This document shows, one piece after another, positions 26,257 through 38,800 of a stretch of 64,000 nt of DNA (positions are counted from its first letter, which is position 1; every line of letters starts with the position of its first letter). The position numbers and the translations under genes were made by a program. A model generated the notes under the pieces. The model was given only the letters and a program-made list of their open reading frames with translations, made no database searches and was not told where the DNA came from. The stretch is from Sarcophilus harrisii (lineage: Eukaryota > Chordata > Mammalia > Dasyuromorphia > Dasyuridae): the NCBI RefSeq assembly GCF_902635505.1, contig NC_045432.1, positions 74,469,823 to 74,533,822 of the forward strand, read 5' to 3'.

Positions 26257-26740
26257 TCAAAAAAAAACTATAATTCTTTCAGGTCTTTCAGAAATAAAAT
26301 TAAATATGCCTGGAAAAAGTTGATTTTCAAGAAATAGGTATAATGAACAATGAAGACTTCCCAATAACCTGGAGCCATGGAAGAGAGAGTGAAAAATGTT
26401 TAACCATGCATGTACGTGCTTTCTTAAAATTTTAATCATTTCATCTCCAAAACAGGGTTCTATGACAGCTTTGTATGACTACTTTTTTATAAAATGCAGA
26501 GTAACATGGCATGTGTGGTTCTTTCTTTAGGATTACACCTATGCTTATTTCCTATTGATGACTGTATTTTTGAAATGCTGGAGGTCCACTTGACATCTTG
26601 AGACCTCATTGTTTGTATGATCCTTTGAACAATGTGTCTCAGAATGTTGTGGGCCTTTAGCACCTGCAACATTTTCATCTTCCGTGAAATGTCTTTTGAT
26701 TATTCAAAATTGCCCAATTTAAGATAATTTGTCAGGAAAA
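26257..26740. repeat. Long-range duplicate (right member), pair with 17658-18140
   Basis: Closest visible relative of the segment about nine dimers to the left. The shared wording includes 'atcatttcatctccaaaaca' and 'acacctatgcttatttccta', which are rare among the A monomers between them. Confidence 0.7.
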
Positions 26741-28689
26741 AAAACACCTTTTAACAAATTTTAATGTCTTTACAGGAATAAAATTTTAAAATGCTAGAAG
26801 AAGGGGATTTTCAAGCAGAAGGCATAATGAACCATGAAGTCCCCAGTCATCTAGTGCCAAGGATCAGAGACATGAACAAATTTATCTCTACATGTTTGCA
26901 CCCTTTTTTGCAATTGAAGTCAGGTAATTTCTCTCAAATTAGGTTGAATGGCTTTTTTAAATGAACGTTTTTTTAGAACGTGGATCATAATATAACATTT
27001 ATGCTTCTTTTTTAGGATTACAGCCATGCTTACTTTTTGTCGACAGCAGTATTGTTGAGCTGCTGAAGGTCCGCTAGACATTCTGATACCGCATTGTGTG
27101 TATGACGCCTTGAACAACGTGTCTCAGACTGTTGTTGTCCTTTAGTACCCACAACATCATCTTCTTCTTCCCGAAAATATATATTGAGAATGGCAAATTG
27201 TGTAATTTAAAATAATTTTTGGAACAAAACTATATTTCTTTCAGGTCTTTCAGAAATAAAATTAAATATGGCTGTGAAAAGGCGATTTTCAAGAAACAGG
27301 TATAATGAACAATGAAGATTTCCCAATAACATGGAGGCATGGATGAGAGAGTGGAAAATATTTAGCCATGCAGGTATATGCTTTGTTAAAATTTAAATCA
27401 TTTACTCTCCAAAACAGGGTTCTTTGACAGCTTTATATGACTATTTTTTTAGAAAATGCAGAATGACATGCCATGTGTGCTTCTTTCCTTAGGATTATAG
27501 CCATGCATATTTCCTGTTAATGACTGTATTTTTGAAATGCTGGATGTCCACTTGACATCTTGAGACCTCATTGTTTTGATGATCCTTTGAACATTGTGTC
27601 TCAGAATGTTCTAGGCCTTTAGCACCTGCAACATTTACTTCTTCCCTGAAATGTCTTTTCAGTATTCAACAATGTCAGATTTAAGATAATTTCTCAGGAA
27701 AAAAACATCTTAAAACAAATTTTAATGCCTTTACAGGAATAAAATTAAACGTTGGTAGAAGAAGGGGATTTTCGAGCAGAAGGCATAATGAACCATGAGG
27801 TCCCCAGTCATCCTGTGCGAATGATCAGAGACAGGAACAAATTTATCTCTATATGTATCCTCTCTTTTCTCAAATGAAGTTACGTTGTTTCTCTCATATT
27901 GTGTTGAAAGACAGTTTAGAATGAATGTTTTTTTAGAAAATGTATGATAATATACCATTTCTACTTCTTTGTTAAGATTACAACCTTTCTTAGTTTTTGT
28001 GTACAGCAGTATTGTTGAGTTCCTGAAGGTCAACTAGATATTCTGATACTCCATTGCTTCTATGACTCCTTGAACAACGTGTCTCAGACTGTTGTGGTCT
28101 TTTAGTACCCACAACATCATCTTCCTCTTCTTCCCGGAGATGTATATTCAGAATGACAAATTTTGTAATTTAAGATAATTTTCTGAAAACAAAAACTATA
28201 CTTATTTCAGGTCTTTCAGAAATAAAATTAAAGATGGCTGGAAAAAAGTGATTTTCAAGAAATAGTTATAAAGAACAATGAAGACTTCCCAATCACCTGG
28301 AGCCATGGATTTGAGAGTGGAAAATATTTAGCACTTCATGAAGTGCTTTTTTAAAATTTAAATCATTTACTCCTCAAAACTGGGTTCTATGACAGCTTTG
28401 TATGACTATTTTTTAGAAAATGCAGAGTAACATGCCATGGGTGATTCTTTCCTTAGGATTACAGCCATGCATATTTCCTGTTGATCACTGTATTTTTGAA
28501 ATGCTGGAGGTCCACTTGACATCTTGAGACCTCATTGTTTGTATGATCCTTTGAACAATGTGTCTCAGAATGTTGTGGGCCTTTAGCACCAGCAACAGTT
28601 TCTTCTTCCTTGAAATGGCTTTTCAATATTCAACATTGTTAAATTTAAGATAATTTCTCAGGAAAAAAAAAAACATCTTTAAACAAATT

Positions 28690-29160
28690 TTAATGTCCGT
28701 ACAGGAATAAAATTATACGTTGCAAGAAATAGTGGATTTTCGAGCAGAAGGCATAATGAACCATGCATTCCCTAGTAATATGCAGCCATGGATCAGAGAC
28801 ATGAATCAATTTATTTCTACATGTATGTGCTATTTTTTAAAATTAAAATAATTTACTTTCTCTAAAATTGGGTTGAATGACAGCTGTGAATGAATGTTTT
28901 TTTTAGAAAATGGATAATAATATACCATTTCTGCTCCTTTCTTTAGGATTACAGCCACACTTAGATTGTGTCGACAGCAGTATTGTTGAGCTACTGACGG
29001 TCCACTAGACGTTCTGATACGCCATTGTTTTTATGACTCCTTGAACGACATGTCTCAGAGTGTTGTGGTCCTGTAGTACCCACAACATCATCCTCTTCTT
29101 CTTCCCGGATATTTATATTCAGAATGCCAAATTGTGTAATTTACGAACATTTTCTAAAAA
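28690..29160. repeat. Hybrid B'/B monomer
   Basis: The left half is B' ('cattccctagtaatatgcag', 'catgaatcaatttatttc'). From about 28880 ('gacagctgtgaatgaatg') the rest is B, with 'agattgtgtcgacagcag' and 'gttgagctactgacgg'. The switch lies between about 28865 and 28885, near the shared word 'gggttgaatgacag', which is where a conversion tract or crossover would be invisible. Confidence 0.7.
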
Positions 29161-29689
29161 AAAAAAACTATAATTCTTTCAGGTCTTCCAGAAGTAAAAT
29201 TAAAAACGCCTGGAATAAGACGATTTTCAAGAAATAGGTGTAATGAACAATGAAGACTTCCCAAAAACCTGGAGCCATGGAAGACAGAATGGAAAATATT
29301 TAGCCCTGCAAGTATGTGTTTTCTTAAAATTTAAATCATTTACTCTCCAAAACTGGGTTCTATGATAGCTTTGTATGACTATTTTTTAGAAAATGCAGAG
29401 TAACATGCCATGGGTGGTTCTTTCCTTAGGATTACAGCCATGCATATTTCCTGTTGATCACTGTATTTTTGAAATGCTGGAAGTCCACTTGACGTCTTGA
29501 GACCTCATTGTTTGTACGATCCTTTGAACAATGTGTCTCAGAATGTTGTGGGCCTTTAGCACCAGCAACAATTTCTTCTTCCTTGAAATGTCTTTTCAAT
29601 ATTCATCTTTGTCAAATTTAAGATAATTTCTCAGGAAAACAAACATCTTTAAACAAATTTTAATGTTGTTACAGGAATAAAATTATAAG

Positions 29690-30130
29690 TTGCAAGAAGA
29701 AGGGGATTTTTCAGCAGAAGGCATAATGAACCATGCATTCCCTAGTAATATGCGGCCATGGATCAGAGACATGAATCAATTTATCTCTACATGTATGTGC
29801 TATTTTTTACAATTAAAGTCATTTACTTTCTCTAAAATAGGGTTGAATGACAGTTTGATTGACTATTTTTTTAGAAAATGGAAACTAATATACCATTTGT
29901 GCTTCTTTCTTTAGGATTACAACTATGCTAATTTCCTTTCAATGGCTGGATGTTTGAGCTGCTGAAGGTCCACTAACCATTCTAATACCCCATTGTTTGT
30001 ATGACTCCTTGAAGAACTTGTCTCACACTGTTGTCGTCCATTAGTCCCCACAACATCATCTTCTTGGTCTTCCCAAAAATGTATATTCAGAATGCCAAAT
30101 GGTGTAATTTGAAATAATTTTCTAAAAAAG
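29690..30130. repeat. B' variant monomer
   Basis: Full B' signature: 'cattccctagtaatatgcgg', 'caactatgctaatttcctt', 'gctggatgtttgagctgc' and 'cccaaaaatgtatattc'. It is repeated at about 46130-46560 in the second 16.4-kb copy. Confidence 0.65.
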
Positions 30131-30639
30131 AAACCAACTATACTTCTTTCAGGTCTTTCAGAAATATAATTAAATATGGCTGCAAAAGGTGATTTTCAAG
30201 AAATAGGTATAATGAACAATGAAGACTTCCTAAAAACCTGGAGCCATGGAAGACAGAGTGGAAAATATTTAGCCCTGCAGGTATGTGCTTTGTTAAAATT
30301 TAAATCATTTACTCTCCAAAACAGGGTTCTGTGACAGCTTTGTATGACTATTTTTTTAGAAAATGAAGAGTAACATGTTGTGTGTGATTCTTTCTTTAGG
30401 ATTATAGCCATGCATATTTCCTGTTAATGACTGTATCTGTGAAATGCTGGACGTCCACTTGACATCTTGAGACCTCATAGTTTTGATGATCCTTGAAACA
30501 ATGTGTCTCAGAATGTTGTGGGCCTTTAGCACCTGCAACATTTACTTCTTCTCTGAAATATATTTCATTATTGAAAATTGTCAAATTAAGATAATTTATC
30601 AAGAAAACAAACACCTTTAAACAAATTTTAATGTCTTTA

Positions 30640-31060
30640 CAGGAAGAAAATTAAACATTGATAGAAGAAGGGGATTTTCAAGCAGAAGGCATAATCAACC
30701 ATGAAGTTCCCAGTCATCTGGTGCCAAGGATCAGAGACATGAATCAATTTATCTCTACATGTATGTGCTATTTTTTGCAATTAAAGTAATTTACTTTCTC
30801 TAAAATTGAGTTGAATGACAGTTTGATTGACTATTTTTTTTAGAAAATGTATACTAATATACCATTTGTGCTACTTTCTTTAAAATTGCAACTATGCTAA
30901 TTTCCTATTGAATGCTGTATTTTGGAGCTGCTGAAGGTCCACTACACCTTCTCATATCCCATCGTTTTTATAAATACTTGAACAATGTGTCTCAGAATGT
31001 TGTGGGCCTTTAGTACTCACAAAATCATCTTCTTCTTCTTCTGGGATATGTATATTCAGA
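30640..31060. repeat. Hybrid B/B' monomer
   Basis: The left part is B ('cagtcatctggtgccaagg'). After about 30740 it becomes B' ('gaatcaatttatctctac', 'attaaagtaatttac', 'aactatgctaatttcc'). This is the reverse order of the hybrid at 28690. Confidence 0.65.
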
Positions 31061-33179
31061 TTTCCAAATTGTGTATTTTAAGATAATTTTCTGGAAAAAA
31101 ATCTATAGTTCTTTCAGGTCTTTTAGAAATAAAATTAAATATGGCTGGAAAAAGGTGAATTTCAAGAAAAAGGTGTAATGAATAATGAAGACTCCCCAAT
31201 AACCTGCACCATGGATGCGAGAGTGGAAAATGTTTAACCCTGCATGTATGTGCTTTCTTAAAATTTAAATCATTTCCTCTCCAAAACAGGGTTCTATGAC
31301 AGCTTTGTATGAATATTTTATTAGAAAATGCAGAGTAACATGCCATGTGTGGTCTTTTCCGTAGGATAACAGCCATGCATATTTCCTTTTGATGGCTATA
31401 TTTTTGAAATGCTGGAGGTTCACTTGACATCTTGAGACCTCATTGTTTGTACAATCCTTTGAACAATGTGTCTCAGAATGTTGTGGGCCTTTAGCACCTG
31501 CAACATTTTCTTCTTCCCTGAAATGTCTTTTCCTTACTGAAAATTGTCAAATTTAAGATAAGTTCTCAGGAAAAATACACCTGTAAACAAATGTTAATAT
31601 CTTTACAGGAATAAAATGAAACATTGCTAGAAGAAAGGAATTTTCAAGCAGAAGGCATAATGAATGATGGACTTCCCAGTCATCTGGTGCCAAGGTTCAG
31701 AGACATGAACAAATTTATCTCTCCATGTTTGCACTCTTTTTTGCAATTGAAGTCATTTAGTTTCTCTCAAATTACGTTGAATGACAGTTTTGAATGAATG
31801 CTTTTTTAGAAAATGGATAATAATATACAATTTATGCTTCTTTGTTTAGGATTATAGCCATGCTTATTTTTTGGCAACGGCAGTATTTTTGAGGTGCTGA
31901 AGGTCCACTAGACATTTTCATACCCCATTGATTGTATGACCCCTTGAATAACATGTCTCAGACTGTTGTGGTCCTTTAGTACCCACAACATCATCGTCTT
32001 CTTCTTCCCGCAGTAGTATATGCAGAATGCCAAATTGTGTAATTTAAGAGCATTTTGTAAAATAAAAAAGTATAATTCTTTCAGGTCTTTCAGAAATAAA
32101 ATTAAATATGGCTGGAACAAGGTGACTTCAAGAAATAGGTACAATGAACAATTAAGACTTCCCAAAGCCTGGAACCATGGATGAGAGTGTTGAAAACGTT
32201 TAACCCTGCAGGTATGTGCTTTCTTAAAATTTAAATCATTTCATCTCCAAAACAGGGTTCTATGACAGCTTTGTATGAGTATTTTTTTAGAAAATGCAGA
32301 GTAACATGGCATGTGTGGTTCTTTCTTCAGGATTACGGCTATGGATATTTCCTATTGATGGCTGTATTTTTGAAATGCTAGAGGTCCACTTGACATCTTG
32401 AGACCTCATTGTTTGTATGATCCTTTGAACAATGTGTCTCAGAATGTCATGGGCCTTTAGCACCTGCAACATTTTCATCTTCCCTGAAATGTCTTTTCAT
32501 TATCTAAAATTGTCAAATTTAAGATAATTTCTCAGGAAAAAAATCAACTTTAAACAAATTTTAATGTCTTTACAGGAATAGCATAAACATTGCTAGAAGA
32601 AGGTGATTTTCAAGCAGAAGGCCTAATGAACCATGAAGTCCCCAGTCATTTATATCCAAGGATCAGAGACATGAACAAATTTATCTCAACATGTTTGGGC
32701 TCTTTTTTGCAATTGAAGTGATTTAGTTTCTCTCAAATTGTGTTGAATGAAAGTTTTGAATGAATGGCTTTTGGAAAATTGAGAATAATATACCATTTAT
32801 CCTTCTTTTTTAAGATTACGCTTACTTTTTGTCAACGGCAGTATTGTTCAGCTGCTGAAGGTCCAATAGACATTCTGATACCCCATTGTGAGTATAACTC
32901 CGTGAACAACATTTCTCAGACTGTTGTCGATCTTTAGTACCCACAACATCATCTTCTTATTCTTCCCGGAAATGTATATTCAGAATGCCAATTTGTGTAA
33001 TTTAAGATAATTTTCTGAAAACAAAAACTGTACTTCTTTCAGGTCTTTCAGAAATAAAATTAAATGTGGCTGGAAAAAGGGATTTTATAAATAGTTATAA
33101 TGAACAATGAAGACTTCCCAATAACCTGGAGCCATGGATGGGAGAGTGGAAAATATTTGGCGCTGCATGTATAAAAGTT

Positions 33180-33460
33180 TTGTTAAAATTTCAAATGATT
33201 TACTCTCCACAATCAGTTCTATGACAGCTTTGTATGACTATTTTTAGAAATGGTATGACATGCTATGTGGTAATTTTTCTTTAGATTACAGCCATGCATA
33301 TTTCCTGTTGATGGCTTATATTTTGAAATGTTGGAGGTCTATTTGATCTTGAGACCCTCATTGTTTCTGTATACATAATCCTTGAACAATGTGTCTCAGA
33401 ATGTCCTGGCCTTAGCACCTGCAAAATACTTCATCTTCCTGAAATGTCTTTTCATTATCT
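33180..33460. other. Patch of consensus-like errors, copy 1 only
   Basis: Dense one- and two-base gains and losses against every other A monomer: shortened homopolymers, 'tgttggaggtctatttgatc', and 'tttctgtatacataatcc' where the family has 'ttgtatgatcctttg'. The matching place in the second 16.4-kb copy (near 49620-49890) is clean, so the noise is not part of the satellite's history. Confidence 0.65.
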
Positions 33461-35224
33461 AAAATTGTCAAATTTAAGATAATTTCTCAGGAAAAAAATC
33501 AACTTTAAACAAATTTTAATGTCTTTACAGGAATAGCATAAACATTGCTAGAAGAAGGGGATTTTCAAGCAGAAGGCATAATGAACCATGAAGTCCCCAG
33601 TCATCTGTATCCAAGGATCAGAGACATGAACAAATTTATCTCTACATGTTTGGGCTCTTTTTTGCAATTGAAGTCATTTAGTTTCTCTCAAATTGTGTTG
33701 AATGAGAGTTTTGAATGAATGGTTTTTAGAAAATTGAGAATAATATACCATTTATCCTTCTTTTTTAAGATTACGCTTACTTTATGTCGACAACAGTATT
33801 GTTCAGCTGCTGAAGGTCCAATAGACATGCTGATACCCCATTGTGTGTATAACTCCTTGAACAACTTGTCTCAGACTGTTGTTGTCCTTTAGTACCCACA
33901 ACATCATCTTCTTATTCTTCCCGGAAATGTATATTCAGAATGCCAATTTGTGTAATTTAAGATAATTTTCTGAAAACAAAAACTATACTTCTTTCAGGTC
34001 TTTCAGAAATAAAATTATATGTGGCTGGAAAAAGGGGATTTATAATAAATAGTTATAATGAACAATGAAGACTTCCCAATAACCTGGAGCCATGGATGGG
34101 AGAGTGGAAAATATTTGGCGCTGCATGTATGTGCTTTGTTAAAATTTAAATCATTTACTCTCCACAACTGGGTTCTATGACAGCTTTGTATGACTATTTT
34201 TTAGAAAATGCGTGAGCATGGCTGCCATGGGTAATTCTTTTCTTTAGATTACACCCATGGCGTTTCCTCTAAGTTGATGGCTGTATTTTTGAAATGCTGG
34301 AGTCCATTTGACATTCCTTTGACCTCATTGTTTGTATGATCCTTTGAACAATGTGTCTCAGAATGTTGTGAATTTCTTAGCATCCGGCAATATTTTCTTT
34401 CTTCCCTGAAATGTCTTTTCATTATTGAAAATTTTCAAATTTAAGACAGTTTCTCAGGAAAAAATCACTTGTAAACAAATTTTAATGTCTTTAAAAGAAT
34501 AAAATTAAATATTGCTAGAAGAAAGGATTTTCAAGTAGAAGGCATAATGAATGATAAACTCCCCAATCATCTGGTTCCAAGTATCAGAGACATGAACAAA
34601 TTTATCTCTACAGGTATGCACTCTTTTGAAATTGAAGTCATTTTCTTTTTCTCAATTTGGGTTGAATGACAGTTTTGAATGAATGTTTTTTTAGAAAATG
34701 GATCATAACAAACCATTTATGCTTCTTTCTTTAGGATTTGCAACTATGCAAATTTCCTATCAATATCTTTATTCTTGAGCTGCTCAAGGTCCACTAGCCA
34801 TTGTGATACCCCATTGTTTGTATGACTTCTTGAACAATGTGTCTCAAACTGTTGTTGTCCTTTAGTCCCCACATCATCATCTTCTTCTTCTTCCCAAAGA
34901 TATATAGTCAAAATGCCAAATTGTGTAATTTAAAATAATTTTCTAAAAAAAAATCAAACTATACTTCTTTCAGTTCTTTCAGAAATAAAATTAAATATGG
35001 CTGGAAGCGTTGTCAAGAAATAGTAATAATGAGCAATGAAGGCTTCCCAATAACCTGGAGCCATGGATGAGAGAGTGGAAAATGTTTAGCCCTACATGTA
35101 TTTGCTTTGTTAAAATTTAAATCCTTTTCTCTCCAAAACAGGGTTCTATGACAGCTTTGTATAACTGTTTTTTCAAAAATGCAGAGTAACATGCCATGTG
35201 TGGTTCTTTCTTTAGGATTATAGC

Positions 35225-37560
35225 CGCTTGGCTATTTTTTGTTGGCTGGCTGTATTTTTGAGATGCTCGAGGTCCAATTTCTGACACGCCTTTGAGATCT
35301 CATTGTTTGTATGATCATATGAACAATGTGTCTCAGAATGTTGTGGGCCTTTAGCACCAGCAACATTTTCTTCTTCCCTGAAGTCTTTTCAGTATTCAAC
35401 ATTTTCAACTTTCAGATAATTTCTCAGGAATAAAAACACCTTTAAACAAATTTAATGTTTCTTTTGTCAGGAATAAAATTACATATCAAGGTAAATAGTA
35501 AATTGAGCAGTAGTACAATGAAGCATGCACTCCCCTACTAATAAGTGGCTAAGGGTGGATAAGAGACATGAATCAAATTATCTCTCGAAATGTACAAAGT
35601 TATTTTTTTTTTAACAAAAGTAATTTACATTACCTAAATTTGGATTGAATGACAGTTTGGATTATTTTTTTTTAGGAAAATGGATACTAATATACCATTT
35701 AAAGGCTTTAGGATTACCACTATGCTAATCCCCCTATTGACTGCTGAATTTTGGAGCTCCTGAAGGTCCACTAAACCTTCTCATACCCCATTGTTTGTAT
35801 GACGCCTTGAACAATGTGTCTCAGAATGTTGTGGGCCTTTGATATCCACAACATCATCTTCTCCTTCTTCCGGGTGATGTATATTCAGAATTCAAATTAG
35901 TATTTTAAAGAATTTTCTGCAAAAAAAAATTAGTTCTTTAAGGCTAGCAAGAAATAAAATATGGGTTGTAGGTGTGATATTTCAAGAAATAGATATAATG
36001 AACAATGGAGACTCCTGTCAACTCAAACCATAGATGAAAGAGTGGAAAATATTTAGCACTGCATGTATGTGCTTTGTTAAAATTTAAATCACGGCTCCAA
36101 ACTGTCTTCAACATGCCTGCATGGACTATGTTTGAAGCATCAATATGCCATGTGTGGTTCTTTCCTTAGGATTACAGCCATGCATATTTCCTGTTAATGC
36201 ATATATGTTGAAATGTTGAGGTCCACTTGACATCTTGCAGGGTCTATTGTTTGTACAATCCTTGAACAATGTCTCAGGAATGTTGTGGGCCTTAGCACCT
36301 GAAACATTTTCATCTTCCCCGAAATGTCTTTTTTTCATTATTGAAAATTGTCAAATTTGTCACCCTCAGGAAAACTCAAATCTCAAACCAATTTAATGTC
36401 TTTTCAGGGAATAAAATGAAACATTGCTAGAAGCAGTGGATTTTCAAGGCAGCGCATAATGAATGATGTGGGATCAGTCATCTGGTGCCAAGGATCAGAG
36501 ACAGCTTAAACAAATTGGCCTTTGTTTGAAATTTTAAAATTGTGTCATTTAGTTTCTCTCAAATTGGGTTGAATGACAGTTTTGAATGAATGTTTTTTTT
36601 AGAAAATGGATAATAATATACCATTTATGCTTCTTTGTTTAGGATTATCGCCATGCTTATTTTTTGGTAACGGCAGTATTGTTGAGGAAAAAGCACAGTC
36701 CGCTCACATTTTCATACCCCCATTGATTTCTCCATGATCCCCTTTCTGAATGGCTAAAGTCTCAGACTGTTGTGGTCCTTTAGTACCTACAACATCATCT
36801 TCTTCTTCCCGGTGTTGTATATTCAGAATGCCAAATTGCGTAATTTACGATCATTTTGTAAAATAAAAAATATAATTCTTTCAGGTCTTTCAGAAATAAA
36901 ATTAAATATGGCTGGAACCAGGTGATTTTCAAGAAATAGGTATAATGAACAATGAAGACTTCCCAATAACCTGGAACCATGGATGAGAGTGTTGAAAATG
37001 TTTAACCCTGCAGGTATGTGCTTTCTTAAAATTTAAATCATTTCTTCTCCAAAACAGGGTTCTATGACAGCTTTGATGAAAATGATTAGAAAATGCAGCA
37101 ACATGGCATGTGTGGTTCTTCCTTCTAGGATTCCGGCTATGGATACTCTCATTGATGGTTGTGTATTTTTTTGAAAATGCTAGAGGTCCATTTCTGACAC
37201 CCTTGAGAGACCCTACTAGTTACAGGGCGATCCTTTTGAACAATGTGCCTGTCGCGGGCCTTTTAGCACCGCAACGTTTTCATCTTCCTGAATGTCTTTC
37301 ATTATTGAAAATTGTGAAGACAATTTCAGGAAAATCAACTTTAAACCAATTTTACTGCCCTTCGTGAATAAATGAAACATTAGAAGAAAGGATTTTCAAG
37401 CAGAAGGTGTTAATGAATGATGGACTCCAGTCATCTGGTGCTAAGGATTTAGATATGAACAAATTTATTCTCCTATGTTTCTGCACTCTTTTTGCAATTG
37501 TGTCATTTAGTTTCTCTCTCAAATTGCTGAATGACAGTTTCTTGAAATGAATGTTTTTTT
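35225..37560. other. Patch of unusual, noise-like satellite shared by both 16.4-kb copies
   Basis: The satellite is still recognisable but carries many small gains, losses and filler words such as 'aaagcacagtccgctcac' (near 36700) and 'tactagttacagggcgatcc' (near 37214). The same odd words recur at about 51690-53990. Identical noise at two places is expected if the same uncorrected reads were used twice, or if a diverged segment was duplicated very recently. The 85-codon plus-strand ORF at 37110-37367 falls inside this patch and I do not regard it as a gene. Confidence 0.6.
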
Positions 37561-38329
37561 AGAAAATGGATAATAATATACCATTTATGCTTCTTTCTTT
37601 AGGATTATAGCCATGCTTATTTTTTGGTAATGGCAGTATTGTTGAGCTGCTGAAGGTCCACTAGACATTTTCATACCCCATTGATTGTATGACCCCTTGA
37701 ATAACATGTCTCAGACTGTTGTGGTCCTTTAGTACCCACAACATCATCGTCTTCTTCTTCCCGGTGTTGTATATTCAGAATGCCAAATTGTGTAATTTAA
37801 GATCATTTTGTAAAATAAAAAAGTATAATTCTTTCAGGTCTTTCAGAAATAAAATTAAATATGGCTGGAAAACGGAGATTTTCAAGAAATAGGTATAATG
37901 AACAATGAAGACTTCCCAATAACCTGGAACCATGGATGAGAGTGTTGAAAATGTTTAACCCTACAGGTATGTGCTTTCTTAAAATTTAAATCATTTCTTC
38001 TCCAAAACAGGGTTCTATGACAGCTTTGTATGAGTATTTTATTAGAAAATGCAGAGTAACATGGCATGTGTGGTTCTTTCTTCAGGATTCCGGCTATGGA
38101 TATTTCCTATTGATGGCTGTATTTTTGAAATGCTAGAGGTCCACTTGATATCTTGAGACCTCATTGTTTGTATGAACATTTGACCAATGTGTCTCAGAAT
38201 GTCGTGGGCCTTTAGCACCAGCAACATTTTCTTCTTCACTGAAGTGTCTTTTTAGTATTCAACATTGTCAACTTTCAGATAATATCTCAGGAATAAAAAC
38301 ACCTTTAAACAAATTTTAATGTTTTACAG

Positions 38330-38800
38330 GAATAAAATTATACATTGCTAGAAGAAGGGAATTTTCGAGCAGAAGGCATAATGAAGCATGCACTCCCTGC
38401 TAATATGTGGCCATGGATCAGAGACATGAATCAAATTATCTCTACATGTATGTGCTATGTTTTTGCAATTAAAGTAATTTACATTACCTAAATTTGGATT
38501 GAATGACAGTTTGACTATTTTTTTTAGAAAATGGATACTAATATACCATTTGTGCTACTTTCTTTAGGATTACAACTATGCTAATTTCCTATTGACTGCT
38601 GAACTTTGGAGCTCCTGAAGGTCCACTAAACCTTCTCATACCCCATTGTTTGTATGACTCCTTGAACAATGTGTCTCAGAATGTTGTGGGCCTTTGGTAC
38701 CCACAACATCATCTTCTCCTTCTTCCGGGTGATGTATATTCAGAATTCCAAATTGTGTATTTTAAGATAATTTTCTGCAAAAAAAAATTTAGTTCTTTAA
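38330..38800. repeat. B' variant monomer (also at ~43410-43850, 54770-55230, 59850-60290)
   Basis: Signature 'gcactccctgctaatatgtgg', 'caactatgctaatttcc', 'gagctcctgaaggtcc' and the end 'cttcttccgggtgatg'. Its four appearances are spaced about 5.06 kb within each 16.4-kb copy and about 16.44 kb between copies. It is a useful marker for the nested duplications. Confidence 0.7.

Larger units (their letters stand above)
14245..28324. repeat. Dimeric (A-B) satellite array, left block
   Basis: The A-type anchor 'cctttagcacc' falls near 14225, 15160, 16125, 17095, 18060, 18970, 19936, 20890, 21855, 22820, 23785, 24748, 25695, 26655, 27620 and 28580: a period of about 965 bp. A monomers have 'tttttgaaatgctggaggtc' and 'gacatcttgagacctcattg'. 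B monomers usually have a GTCGAC word, 'agtattgttgagctgctg' and a CTT-rich end. The shorter intervals at 18.06-18.97 and 24.75-25.70 kb are explained by deletions of about 40 bp (18363) and 22 bp (25229). I see no gene. Confidence 0.88.

Noticed and set aside
31056-31430. Minus-strand ORF of 124 codons, also at 47474-47794
   Set aside because: It spans an A monomer and the end of its neighbour, has no known domain, and homologous monomers elsewhere carry stops.
37110-37367. Plus-strand ORF of 85 codons, identical at 53537-53794
   Set aside because: It lies in a noise-like satellite patch, has no recognisable domain, and its identity in the second copy follows from the 16.4-kb duplication.
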